Below, piece by piece: positions 26,020 through 34,094 of a stretch of 64,000 nucleotides of DNA. A program made the position numbers and the translations under genes. The first letter of the stretch is position 1; each line of letters begins with the position of its first letter. This DNA is from JADCRZ01 sp031399065 (GTDB lineage: Bacteria > Bacteroidota > Bacteroidia > Chitinophagales > Chitinophagaceae), in the NCBI GenBank assembly GCA_031399065.1, contig JANNOM010000075.1:1-64000 (forward strand). Direction: 5' to 3'. The notes beneath the pieces were generated by a model. The model was not told the origin of the DNA. It ran no database searches and saw only the letters and a program-made list of their open reading frames with translations.

Positions 26020-26589
26020 ATGAAAAAACTACTGGTTCTGATTGGTCTATTTTTTTCTTTACACATAAAGGCACAGGATATAGCCAGCTACGGAAAAGCC
26101 CCATCCAGCGAGGTAAAACTTTATCATCCTTCAACAGAAAAGCAAAGTGATCTGGAATCCACAGGCGCAATCAGAAAGCAAAAAAAGAAATTGGGCGGTT
26201 TCGGGGGTATAAGTTTTACGTATGAAATGGAAGGTGAAAAATCGCCTGTGCGATTAAGTGCAGACAGTGCTTTTTTTGTAATTCAGCAAGGAACCGGGAT
26301 GCTGGCGATGGATATGGGTATGACCATCATGTTGTACAGGCTGGAAATAAAAAACGGCAAGCGGGTAGCTGTGCAAGGTGATTATAAACCCTCGTTGGCA
26401 GGTACAGGCAAAACCACCGACACAAAAATTACCACCAGCAGTAAACAATTAAAAGAAGGCATTACACAAATAGTACCTGAAAATAAACTGGAGAAAGGAG
26501 AATATGCTTTTGTAAGCAGTATGATGCAAGGAAATAATTATGATGGTAAGAATACAAACTATATCGTGTATGCTTTTGCGATTGAATAG
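26020..26589 (+). CDS. secreted protein of unknown function
   Basis: A signal peptide (MKKLLVLIGLFFSLHIKAQ) leads a 170-residue mature protein that I do not recognise. It contains KQKKKLGGFGGISFTYEMEG, a strand-rich middle (RLSADSAFFVIQQGTGMLAMDMGMTIMLYRLEI) and a C-terminal half rich in Lys, Thr and Gly that ends in YIVYAFAIE. The strand pattern resembles a small beta-sandwich. It is the first of three same-strand genes for secreted unknown proteins (with 26631 and 28990) and follows the caspase-like remnant by 33 bases. Function unknown. Confidence 0.75.
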   Translation: MKKLLVLIGLFFSLHIKAQDIASYGKAPSSEVKLYHPSTEKQSDLESTGAIRKQKKKLGGFGGISFTYEMEGEKSPVRLSADSAFFVIQQGTGMLAMDMGMTIMLYRLEIKNGKRVAVQGDYKPSLAGTGKTTDTKITTSSKQLKEGITQIVPENKLEKGEYAFVSSMMQGNNYDGKNTNYIVYAFAIE

Positions 26590-26630
26590 CAAGGTTGCTG
26601 GTTATTATATGAAGTATGAAAAACTAAACA

Positions 26631-28721
26631 ATGAGAAAAGTGATTGTTTTCTGTATTATTCTTGTTAACGGCCTTGTTACAATTGCACAGCCGGACAAAG
26701 AAAAACTCGACCAATTGAAAGCTCAACTGACAATTATTCAGAAAAGAGCAGATTCTATGAACAATACATTGAAGAATGGAAGCGTAAAACAAACCGGTAC
26801 ACGACCACAGGTAAATGCTCCAGGCACAGCTATTACAAATATGCAGTTACCCAAGCCGGATATTTTGAAGATATATTCCTTACCCAAAAAAACGCTTTCA
26901 TTGCCTGAACTGGCGATCTACATAAAGAATCTTCATGGGCAGTTGAGTAAAAACTTACCTCCAGCCATGGTAAGCAATGCCAAAGCCATCGCCAATGACT
27001 TGGGTAACGATCCTTTGAAAATGGAAGGGGCAGCCTGGTTTGCTTTTCAAAATAGTAAATACGCAGAAGCCGTTTTGCTTATTACGGAAGCGGCCATCGG
27101 TAAACCGGATGATGGCTTGCTGCTTACCAATGCAGGTGCTATTTTAGATATGAGTGGCCTTAGCGATAAAGCCATTCCTATTTTAAAAACAACCATACAA
27201 AACGATCCAAAGAATAGTATTGCCGTCAATAATATTGCGCAGGCTTATTGTGTATTAGGTATGATAGATTCTGCAACTACTTATTTAAATACCTGTGTGC
27301 GGCTGTCGCCACAGCACCCTGAAGCAAATAATACCGCCGGTCAAATCGAATTGGCTAAGGGTAATAAAGCAAAAGCAAAAATTTATTTTGAAAATGCTAT
27401 CCGCGGTGGATTTAGTGTCAGCGCATACCAGGCACTAAGATCGATTGATAAGACTGATAAAAACAGTTATAAAATAAAAAAATTGATCGGCCCGAAAATA
27501 AAATTTCCGGAATATTTTAATCAGTATAAATACAAGTTGCCCCGGCTATGTACAAATGTAGGTGAAGCAAAAGCAGTACAAGCCGAACAGGACGCATTTA
27601 TAATAATGATAAACAATGCCAAAAGGAAAATGGACGCATTGAAAAAGGAAAGAGAAAAGAACCTCTCATCTTTTTCGCCGGAGGCATATAATAAACAGAT
27701 ATTAGAGAAGATCAATAACAAACAGCCGGTGGTACGGCCTTTCCAGGTGATGGCAGGCATAGTGGCGGCGGAAACAACAAATGAATACAGAGAAGAGTTA
27801 CTGGAACTAAAAAAGTTTGATACCCAAAACCGCCTGCAATACAATAGTTTGTACAAACAATATGAGGCAGACTATGAAGCACTAAAAAAATCTTTTGATA
27901 ATGTAGATGATAAGTGTTGTGGTGAAGGTGATGTCTCCTGCTGCAATGATCCCAGCTATTGTATTAAATTAAATGCGTTAAGAAATAAATACCTGGAATT
28001 GTTTGCTAACTTAAATGCAGATTGGCAGAATAAAAACCTGGCCTTCCAAAGAAAGTATTTAAATGATTTATTGTATTGGGAACCATTGGCTGCCAGTAGC
28101 ACTGATGAAGCCTATATCCGTTATTATAATTGGGCCGGCTTATACCTTGGTGCCATAGCAGAAATGGCAAAAACAATAATACTTGAACCCTGCATAACTG
28201 AGAAGGAGATTACACAAAATGCAAAAGACAGCGTTCTTAAAACGTATGATTGCGATATTGAATTTCATGCGAAGTTTGGAGTGGGCAAATTGACTTTAGA
28301 CTGCGAAAAATTTTCTATTGAAGGTGGCGAAGGGTTAATAGGAAAGATAGAAAGAAATTTTACCACCCGTCAAACGACGCTTAGTGTAGGCGTAGGTGTA
28401 TATGTAGGTGTAGGCGGGGGTTTTGCGGGACTAGGCGCCGGTGCCGAGGCAGGCATAAGTATGTCTGCTTTTTTAAATATTGACAACACGGGAGCTATTA
28501 CCGATGGCGGTATCATCAACCGGGCTGGTGCTTCTGCCGTTGTAAATTTTGAAGCTGGAGAAAAGTTAGGATTTACAAAAAAGTTAGCGGAGCAAAAAGT
28601 GGAGTTTGAATCCAGGCTGGGCATAAATTCTGGCTGGTCGTTTAATGAAGGACCATTAAAAAATATCCTAACCCCACAAGAAAAACCACTTAACAAAAAT
28701 GTAAAAGTGTACCCTCAATAA
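26631..28721 (+). CDS. large secreted TPR protein with glycine-rich C-terminus
   Basis: A signal peptide (MRKVIVFCIILVNGLVTIAQ) is followed by a Gln/Lys-rich helical part and then two to three tetratricopeptide repeats at about residues 135-270 (AWFAFQNSKYAEAVLLITEA, AIPILKTTIQNDPKNSIAVN, DSATTYLNTCVRLSPQHPEA). A long charged helical middle (about 310-450) contains a Cys cluster (KCCGEGDVSCCNDPSYC) that could form disulphides. The end from about residue 585 is strand-rich and glycine-rich (VGVGVYVGVGGGFAGLGAG). I do not recognise the family. The gene follows the 189-residue protein by 41 bases, so the two are probably co-transcribed. Confidence 0.75.
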   Translation: MRKVIVFCIILVNGLVTIAQPDKEKLDQLKAQLTIIQKRADSMNNTLKNGSVKQTGTRPQVNAPGTAITNMQLPKPDILKIYSLPKKTLSLPELAIYIKNLHGQLSKNLPPAMVSNAKAIANDLGNDPLKMEGAAWFAFQNSKYAEAVLLITEAAIGKPDDGLLLTNAGAILDMSGLSDKAIPILKTTIQNDPKNSIAVNNIAQAYCVLGMIDSATTYLNTCVRLSPQHPEANNTAGQIELAKGNKAKAKIYFENAIRGGFSVSAYQALRSIDKTDKNSYKIKKLIGPKIKFPEYFNQYKYKLPRLCTNVGEAKAVQAEQDAFIIMINNAKRKMDALKKEREKNLSSFSPEAYNKQILEKINNKQPVVRPFQVMAGIVAAETTNEYREELLELKKFDTQNRLQYNSLYKQYEADYEALKKSFDNVDDKCCGEGDVSCCNDPSYCIKLNALRNKYLELFANLNADWQNKNLAFQRKYLNDLLYWEPLAASSTDEAYIRYYNWAGLYLGAIAEMAKTIILEPCITEKEITQNAKDSVLKTYDCDIEFHAKFGVGKLTLDCEKFSIEGGEGLIGKIERNFTTRQTTLSVGVGVYVGVGGGFAGLGAGAEAGISMSAFLNIDNTGAITDGGIINRAGASAVVNFEAGEKLGFTKKLAEQKVEFESRLGINSGWSFNEGPLKNILTPQEKPLNKNVKVYPQ

Positions 28722-28726
28722 TAATA

Positions 28727-28949
28727 ATGAAGAAGAAATATTATTTGTGGTTGCCCGTATTGGCTTATAATACCTGTTTTAGACAGCTTAGTCAAAACAA
28801 AAAAAATCTTGCATAGTATTACGGTCAGCAGTCGGAGATATGTGGCGGCGTATTGGAGTTGTTGCCAGAACCCGCCAAGCCTTAAATTTGCCAAAGAACT
28901 GGAAGAAAATTTCCCGGTAGAAAAATTGAAGGTATTGATCGATAAATAA
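28727..28949 (+). pseudogene. possible decayed small gene
   Basis: The ATG at 28727 opens a 29-codon frame that begins MKKKYYLWLPVLAYN and ends in TAG; past this stop the same frame stays open for another 22 codons (YYGQQSEICGGVLELLPEP). In a different register, a frame that runs into the TAA at 28947-28949 ends with KELEENFPVEKLKVLIDK, a helical, protein-like sequence. Together they look like one gene broken by a stop and a frameshift. No family is recognised and chance open frames are possible. Confidence 0.3.
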
Positions 28950-28989
28950 TTTTTTGGAAATAAAAATTGTAGCGAATAAAATTTACATC

Positions 28990-29598
28990 ATGAGGGAATT
29001 AAAAATTTTTCTGACCAGCCATTGCAGCTCCCCGCCGAATTGGCTAGTTAACGTCTGTTTTTTGCTGATATTATCGATAGCCAATGGCTTCTCTCAAACC
29101 AAACCCAGGCCCAAATCTCTGGCTCCTACAGCACCCGGACAAACCAAGTTTATTATGTGCGAAGTGATGCCCGGTAACGATGTGGCGTCTAATGCCCCGT
29201 TCACTATTCCATTGAAAAGTGTGGAGGCATGGCCAACCGCAGGTGTAAAAACCGGATGCAGGTACATTTTTAAAAGTGATGACGATGAAGCAGGTATTAG
29301 CATTGGTTTAACAGATTTAGGAAGCAGTAAAAATGCTTTGAGTAGTTATAAAAATGCCTACTTGGCCAGTAGAGATTTATGGGATGAAAAGCCTGCAAGT
29401 GTAGTTGTTTTACAAGATACAGGTTTCTTTTCCGGCAAAGATGAGTGTGGCCTTAAGTTTCATTTGGGTAAATATATACTTGATATCAATTTTAAAGGGC
29501 AATTTTCCAATGTAACTGCTGAACAAAAAAAGGAAGCTGGTATTGTATTAGCTCAGATGGTGATGGACAGGCTGAAGTATTTGTGGGCTAAAATTTGA
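28990..29598 (+). CDS. secreted protein of unknown function
   Basis: The start at 28990 (MRELKIFLTSHCS...) gives an N-terminal signal with the hydrophobic core VCFLLILSIANGFSQ; an in-frame ATG at 28954 adds twelve residues without improving it. The mature part contains FIMCEVMPGNDV, KTGCRYIFKSDDDEAGISIG and DECGLKFHLGKYILDINFKG. It looks like a compact alpha/beta protein with three conserved-looking Cys residues. I do not recognise a family. It is the third secreted unknown of this stretch and ends before a strong terminator. Confidence 0.7.
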   Translation: MRELKIFLTSHCSSPPNWLVNVCFLLILSIANGFSQTKPRPKSLAPTAPGQTKFIMCEVMPGNDVASNAPFTIPLKSVEAWPTAGVKTGCRYIFKSDDDEAGISIGLTDLGSSKNALSSYKNAYLASRDLWDEKPASVVVLQDTGFFSGKDECGLKFHLGKYILDINFKGQFSNVTAEQKKEAGIVLAQMVMDRLKYLWAKI

Positions 29599-29657
29599 TC
29601 GTACAACTACAATAAAAAAAAACATAAAAAATTGAGAGGTGGTTTCGGCGAAAACGA

Positions 29658-29695
29658 AAAGAGGACAAACTAGCAAATACTGATTTGTCCTCTTT
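29658..29695. terminator. bidirectional terminator with 12-bp perfect stem
   Basis: AAAGAGGACAAA at 29658-29669 and its exact complement TTTGTCCTCTTT at 29684-29695 enclose a 14-base loop. A-rich and T-rich flanks on both sides allow termination in both directions, and it serves the secreted-protein gene ending at 29598. It overlaps the end of the minus-strand surface-protein remnant. Confidence 0.8.
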
Positions 29696-29915
29696 GTTGC
29701 CCGGCGCTCTGAGTGTTACTAACGACCTGTATGGAATGGGCATTCTGAATAATTACGGAATCCCCTGCTACAGGGTAATTGAAAGTACTCGTTCCCAAGG
29801 CCAATGTCTATCTCGTAGCACTATTCCAGTCTTCGCCGGTATTACTGGTAAAGAAACCCTGACCAAGGACTGTGCTAAGTATTGCAATAAAGTGATCAGT
29901 AGTATATTTACTCAT
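29672..29915 (-). pseudogene. start of a T9SS-type surface protein with a nonsense codon
   Basis: On the minus strand an ATG at 29915 opens a frame with a signal-like start (FIAILSTVLGQGFF), then SNTGEDWNSATR, a TAG at 29808-29810, and in the same frame continues with a Pro-x-Ala-Gly-Asp-Ser-Val-Ile-Ile motif and an AHSIQVVS segment to another TAG near 29672. Many Bacteroidota adhesins and T9SS cargo proteins begin with Gly-x-Trp-x-x-x-x-Thr-Trp, then Pro-x-x-Gly-Asp-x-Val-x-Ile and a His-x-Ile/Val-x-Val strand. The stop falls where the second Trp is expected, one base from TGG. I infer an inactivated, truncated adhesin gene. Confidence 0.55.
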
Positions 29916-29995
29916 GAAAGTATATTTAATGATGTGCTTTTTTATACAAAGATTGGATGCGTGTTAGTAAAAAATAATTAACTGTCGACAATTGA

Positions 29996-30703
29996 CTACC
30001 AATTTACATTATAAACCGCTCCGTTGTTTAAAGAAATTGTAGCTGATTGGTTACCCAAAAAGGTTACTATGCCGTTATAGGCAAAACTGTTTCCACCGGT
30101 AGTTGAGCCGGCGATAGAAACACTGGCATTACCTTCATCTATCCTACCGGTAGTTTTATTGACTTTTACATTGTTGAGGCCAAGGGTAATTTTACTTGTA
30201 AAGCTGTTTCTATTGCGGATTTTAGATACCTGACTGCCATCTCTTGTATACGTTCCGTTGAATGTGTATTGACTCCCGCTTATTAAATTAGTAACGGCCA
30301 GGTTGGCTATTGCACTATCGCTTGAACTCATTCTGGGTGCACTGTACATCCCCTTCATGCTATAGTTGGCATTCATACTATTGGGTACTACACCAGTACA
30401 AAAAACGCTCCATTGCCACTTGAAGGTGTAATTCCAGGTATAAGTACCGGCAGTATTTATTTTGATAACGGTGCTGTCTTTGTTGTAACTACAAACATTA
30501 CCATAAGTATTTGCCCTAGCAGCAATTTCTGTCGTTTGGGTGGCAAAACCCTCTGTACTGCCACTTACCGATAAGCTAATTACTTCTGCGGCTTCTTCTT
30601 CTGTCATAACGGTACTGTTGTCATTTTCTTTTTTGCAGGAGATCATCAGAACGAGAAAGCCGGTAAACATGATTAATAAACTGAGAGATTTGATGGGTTT
30701 CAT
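29996..30703 (-). CDS. lipoprotein of unknown function
   Basis: The leader (MKPIKSLSLLIMFTGFLVLMISC followed by Lys-Lys) is a lipoprotein signal. The mature 212 residues are rich in Ser, Thr, Asn and Gly with alternating polar strands (VIKINTAGTYTWNYTFKWQW, ASVSIAGSTTGGNSF) and look like an all-beta surface protein. No domain is recognised. It lies alone on the minus strand between two gene remnants. Function unknown. Confidence 0.75.
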   Translation of the reverse strand: MKPIKSLSLLIMFTGFLVLMISCKKENDNSTVMTEEEAAEVISLSVSGSTEGFATQTTEIAARANTYGNVCSYNKDSTVIKINTAGTYTWNYTFKWQWSVFCTGVVPNSMNANYSMKGMYSAPRMSSSDSAIANLAVTNLISGSQYTFNGTYTRDGSQVSKIRNRNSFTSKITLGLNNVKVNKTTGRIDEGNASVSIAGSTTGGNSFAYNGIVTFLGNQSATISLNNGAVYNVNW

Positions 30704-30772
30704 AATTTAATTTTTAGGTTATTGAGTATAGATGCGAAGTAAACAAAAAGTTTAAATATGCTATAGTTCCTT

Positions 30773-31040
30773 TCAATGAATAGCATTCATTTTCCATTGA
30801 ACGACTCTTCTATTTTGAATGGTATAGTCTAAAGCGATACTTAAATAACTGGAAGGATTAGTATCATTGCTGTTTTCCTCATTTAGCTTTTGTGGAAAGG
30901 CGTATTTATAAATGAGGCCACCCTGAAAAAAGTTTAATGCTAACCATTACGGGAAGTGATAAGTCAATATTCATTAAACCAGGTCACAAATTTTGATAAG
31001 TGCTGCTCAGGCCATTGTTACGCCTGCTTCGTTGCGTTCT
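30773..31040 (-). pseudogene. frameshifted C-terminal piece of an outer-membrane-like protein
   Basis: On the minus strand a frame open from 30946 to the TGA at 30773 ends with GGLIYKYAFPQK, a Ser-Tyr-Leu-Ser-Ile-Ala-Leu-Asp-Tyr strand and RRVVQWKMNAIH, which reads like closing beta-strands. It has no start codon. Just upstream, one register away, MNIDLSLPVMVSIKLF ends at a run of six T, the natural place for a slip, and joins it well. I infer a decayed beta-strand-rich gene tail. The frame further upstream is not protein-like enough to extend the call with confidence. Confidence 0.4.
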
Positions 31041-31147
31041 CCACTGCTGACACTCTGTACCCGTATTTTTTGAGATCTGCAAAGCGGATTTTTCAGCATC
31101 GATAGAATCCGTTGTATCATTTGGCAAAGTCGGCTGTGCGCCTGCAT

Positions 31148-31175
31148 TTGCATAACAAAAAAGCCCCGGTTTAAG
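31148..31175 (-). terminator. Rho-independent terminator of the RR-repeat protein gene
   Basis: AAAAAGCCCC pairs with GGGGGCTTTT around a short GGTTTAA loop, about 40 bases after the stop of the minus-strand gene ending at 31215. Confidence 0.8.
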
Positions 31176-31214
31176 GGGGCTTTTGATGTTATTTCTCTTT
31201 ATGCCTTGCATAAA

Positions 31215-31643
31215 TTAATGAATCACTGCGGCCCTGCGGTTGGTAGAAGCGGCCCTTAACTGTGTCCTTCTGCCGGCACTGTTTGTTCTAAGAGCCTGCT
31301 TGCGGGAAGGTGATGCGTTTTGTGCATTTGTCCTTCTTTCAGTGCTGTTGTTTTCATAAAGTGTTTGGGCTTCTTTTGAAGTTACCGCGCCATCACTCAT
31401 AGCCACTGTGCGCTCCTGTTTGTTTTGCTGCACTTTTTGCCGGCGGGCAGGTTGATTTTGTGTAAACGTGGTTTGCCTTGTTGAAGAATTTGAGGCGCCA
31501 GTTGCTCTTCGTCCGTCGCTGTTCGTCTGGTAAGCATGTTTTGCTTTGTCCTTATCAATTTTAATCATAGCTGTGTCCTGTGCAGACACACTGAAGCAAC
31601 CGATGGTTACCATTGCCAGAAAGTTGAAAAATAATTTCTTCAT
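31215..31643 (-). CDS. small basic secreted protein with Arg-Arg repeats
   Basis: The start chosen (MKKLFFNFLAMVTIGCFSVSAQ) is a signal peptide; an alternative ATG at 31670 adds nine residues. The 120-residue mature part is very basic, poor in hydrophobic residues and shows a recurring pattern of Asn/Ser, then Gly or Glu, then Arg-Arg (NSDGRRATGA, NNSTERRTNAQ, TNSAGRRTQLR, ASTNRRAAV), each unit roughly 12-30 residues apart. It is probably disordered. No known family is recognised. Binding to anionic polymers such as nucleic acid or acidic polysaccharide is possible but only inferred. A terminator follows. Confidence 0.7.
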   Translation of the reverse strand: MKKLFFNFLAMVTIGCFSVSAQDTAMIKIDKDKAKHAYQTNSDGRRATGASNSSTRQTTFTQNQPARRQKVQQNKQERTVAMSDGAVTSKEAQTLYENNSTERRTNAQNASPSRKQALRTNSAGRRTQLRAASTNRRAAVIH

Positions 31644-31879
31644 TGTGGGGATTGACGTTTGTTTTTTCATTTTTTCATTTTTAGATATTATTAAAATTAG
31701 TTGATAATGTAAAATTGCAAACTGTAAAGAGGCTAATGAAATGTATTCAATCAAAAGCAACAGAACAATATCGAACAGCATTTGGTATTTAGGAAAACAT
31801 ATTTCGTTTCAGTATATTCTTTAGATGCTGGCTGGTCTTTTCTAAATGGCCTGATTATCTATACATAGAAATTAAAAAA

Positions 31880-31897
31880 CCGGCAACTAGATGCCGG
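31880..31897 (-). terminator. Rho-independent terminator after the sterol desaturase operon
   Basis: CCGGCA pairs with TGCCGG across a six-base loop; on the minus strand six T residues follow. It lies 30 bases after the stop codon at 31927. Confidence 0.8.
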
Positions 31898-31926
31898 GCC
31901 GTATTTCTTAAATATCGCTTAACTTA

Positions 31927-32712
31927 TCAACCCTTATAATCCATCTTCCCTTTGAACAAATCAATAAATCCATGAAAGATAAGCTTGAGCGGATTGTAGC
32001 TTACAAAGCCGCTAGTTATGCCGTATCTTACCCTTTCCGTTTCATCAATGTAAGTTCCAAAGAATTTATCCCAAATCATTAGGAAACCTCCAAAGTTTTT
32101 ATCTAAATAAATTTTATTACTACCGTGGTGTACCCTGTGCGCAGAGGGAGTATTAATGATTCCTTCAAGAAAACCCAGTTTCCCGATAGCTTCTGTGTGC
32201 AATACAAATTGATACATTAGGTTAATGGCGAAAGTCACAGAAATAAAATTTGGAGGAAGGCCAAGCAGGGCAGCCGGAATAAAAAATAAAGGAGTGGTTA
32301 AAGCGCCAAACCAGTTAAGTCGGTAAGAAGTGGTAAGGTTCATTAACAAACTGGAATGATGCACCAGGTGAAAAGCCCAGAATATTTTTACCATATGAGA
32401 AATACGGTGATACCAGTAATACAAAAAATCAATCAAAATAAAGGTAATGACAAAAGTAAAAGCTGTTTCTTTAAACTGAAATAAAGACGCCTTAAAGAAG
32501 AAGGTGAGCAACCACAATTGATACGCTGCAAATAAATATTTAGACAACTGAAAGCCGATAAAGATAGAAATATTGGTGGCGGTTTCCTTAAGCACATAAT
32601 TTTTTTTATCATTGCGCCAGCACCAGATTATTTCTGCGGTTATCAATGCCGCCAGGAAAAATAATATATACATCCTGTATGGCCCTACGTTAAACTCCAT
32701 GATATGTTCCAT
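31927..32712 (-). CDS. sterol desaturase / fatty acid hydroxylase family protein
   Basis: Integral membrane di-iron oxygenase of the fatty acid hydroxylase superfamily. The His-box signature is clear: WYHRISH, then AFHLVHHSS and, after two more membrane segments, AHRVHHGSNK. At least four hydrophobic segments are visible (about residues 10-27, 45-75, 85-100, 150-180). Length is 261 residues; the ATG at 32712 or the one at 32700 (MEFNVGPYRM) can serve as start. It is the last gene of a three-gene unit with a DUF2147 protein and a second member of the same family. The lipid or sterol-like substrate is not known. Confidence 0.9.
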   Translation of the reverse strand: MEHIMEFNVGPYRMYILFFLAALITAEIIWCWRNDKKNYVLKETATNISIFIGFQLSKYLFAAYQLWLLTFFFKASLFQFKETAFTFVITFILIDFLYYWYHRISHMVKIFWAFHLVHHSSLLMNLTTSYRLNWFGALTTPLFFIPAALLGLPPNFISVTFAINLMYQFVLHTEAIGKLGFLEGIINTPSAHRVHHGSNKIYLDKNFGGFLMIWDKFFGTYIDETERVRYGITSGFVSYNPLKLIFHGFIDLFKGKMDYKG

Positions 32713-32742
32713 GATTAATTATGTTTCGTTTGACTAAAAGCT

Positions 32743-33162
32743 TTACTTTACCCTTGTCCAGGTTTTGCTGCCACTCATAAAGCCGTAGAAGGCTGTTCCT
32801 TCCAATACATCATTTCCTTTTAGTTGCAATACACAGTCCGCTTCTTTGCCCCGCTTTGGGCCATAGATAGTACCTTCCCATTTGCCATTTTTGTATTGCA
32901 CATTTTTCAAGATAAAAATGCCGATAGCAGGATTGCTTCTTTTTGAAGCATCTGGATTATTTTTGTCTTTTTTCGGATGTCCATTTTTATCATTGGGTTC
33001 TTTTAACCATATGATTTTTCCAAAATATGCGTTACCCTCCTTGTAAATCTGTACTTTGGATTCATCGTTGTCGGTAAGCCATACGCCTACAATATCATCC
33101 GGTCCGGTTGCAGCGACAACAATAGGGGAAAGGAATAATAATATTGCAATTGCTGTTTTCAT
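32743..33162 (-). CDS. DUF2147 family secreted protein
   Basis: The start at 33162 (MKTAIAILLFLSPIVVAA) gives a signal peptide and places the gene eight bases after the stop of the upstream desaturase gene. The mature part opens with PDDIVGVWLTDNDESKVQIYK, followed by GNAYFGKIIWLKEPND and NVQYKNGKWEGTIYGPKRGKEADC, and ends with LEGTAFYGFMSGSKTWTRVK, the standard DUF2147 beta-barrel pattern. The length of 139 residues is normal. Family function is not established; the context suggests it binds a lipid-like product of the two oxygenases (inference). Confidence 0.9.
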   Translation of the reverse strand: MKTAIAILLFLSPIVVAATGPDDIVGVWLTDNDESKVQIYKEGNAYFGKIIWLKEPNDKNGHPKKDKNNPDASKRSNPAIGIFILKNVQYKNGKWEGTIYGPKRGKEADCVLQLKGNDVLEGTAFYGFMSGSKTWTRVK

Positions 33163-33169
33163 ATTTTCT

Positions 33170-33928
33170 TCATTTTGTTTGCGCATTTTTTCGATACTGG
33201 TTTTCATAATCAGGATGATTGGTATGCATGATGGTATCCCAGAAATTAAAATACAATCCATAGTTTCCTTTTGTAAGGCGGTGGTGCATGTTGTGGTGCG
33301 TGGACGTATTAAACAGTCTGCCTATCCACGAATGGTGTACCCATAGCGGCATAAATTCATACCCCATATGGCCATATACATTAAAGAGCATTTGCCAGGT
33401 TATTACGATGAGTAGGCATACCGGGTGAACAGGCACCAGGAATACGATAAATACAAAACCGGCTTCAGCAAAGGCTTCTATGGGATGAAAGGCAAAGGCC
33501 GTCCAGGGTGTGGGGTTGTGGCTAAGGTGATGCTGCTTATGTACAATCTTAAATAATTTGGGTTGGTGCATCAGCCGGTGTGTCCAATAAAACCAGGTAT
33601 CGTGCCAAAAAACAAGTAAAGGAATACTTAACAAGAAATACCAGATGCTTATGTAGCTAAAGTCTTTGTATATCTTTGTACGGCCGGCATTGGTTGCAGC
33701 GACAATTACTATGAACACAAGTGAAAAAATAAAAATTGAAACAAGTGAATCTCTTATCTCCCTTTTAATCTGTCGATTGTCCGGAAAGTGTTTCTGAATT
33801 TTTTTGTCAATCCACTTATTTTTGTACAGGATATAAAATACTAGGTAGGCCAGGCCGGCAAATACAAAGTAGCGCCCAAATTGTACCATGTTGTGTATAA
33901 GATAGGATTCCCAAAATTGCCTGTTCAT
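33170..33928 (-). CDS. sterol desaturase / fatty acid hydroxylase family protein (first copy)
   Basis: A second membrane di-iron hydroxylase with the His boxes HDTWFYWTHRLMH, KIVHKQHHLSH and THHNMHHRLTKGNYG. Transmembrane segments are visible at about residues 15-33, 60-78, 85-102 and 155-180. The length of 252 residues is normal. It is the first gene of the unit and is transcribed away from the sensor kinase gene at 34095, with about 165 bases between them. It differs clearly from the copy at 31927, so the two enzymes may act in sequence on one substrate (inference). Confidence 0.9.
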   Translation of the reverse strand: MNRQFWESYLIHNMVQFGRYFVFAGLAYLVFYILYKNKWIDKKIQKHFPDNRQIKREIRDSLVSIFIFSLVFIVIVAATNAGRTKIYKDFSYISIWYFLLSIPLLVFWHDTWFYWTHRLMHQPKLFKIVHKQHHLSHNPTPWTAFAFHPIEAFAEAGFVFIVFLVPVHPVCLLIVITWQMLFNVYGHMGYEFMPLWVHHSWIGRLFNTSTHHNMHHRLTKGNYGLYFNFWDTIMHTNHPDYENQYRKNAQTK

Positions 33929-34068
33929 TTTATTAGTTGTTTAAAGTGTTTGGTATTCTGACTACAAATTTTAAAAAGGTTTAAGGGATATATCAATAAA
34001 TTCAGCCAACTGCATTATTTTATCTTTCAACAGCGTTTTTTTTTACCAGCCGCAGTACCAATTGTCGT

Positions 34069-34076
34069 TACATTTG
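34069..34076 (+). promoter_or_regulatory. -7 element TACATTTG before the sensor kinase
   Basis: Exact TAnnTTTG match 19 bases before the ATG at 34095, implying a very short leader. No clear -33 partner. Confidence 0.35.
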
Positions 34077-34094
34077 TACACAGTAATTATTATC

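Noticed and set aside
29685..29981. Plus-strand 98-codon frame
   Set aside because: It starts with TTG inside a terminator hairpin and has no protein-like features; the opposite strand carries a recognisable adhesin start.
30984..31211. Minus-strand 75-codon frame rich in Arg and Gln
   Set aside because: It begins before a terminator, and its composition and lack of a leader do not look like a real gene.
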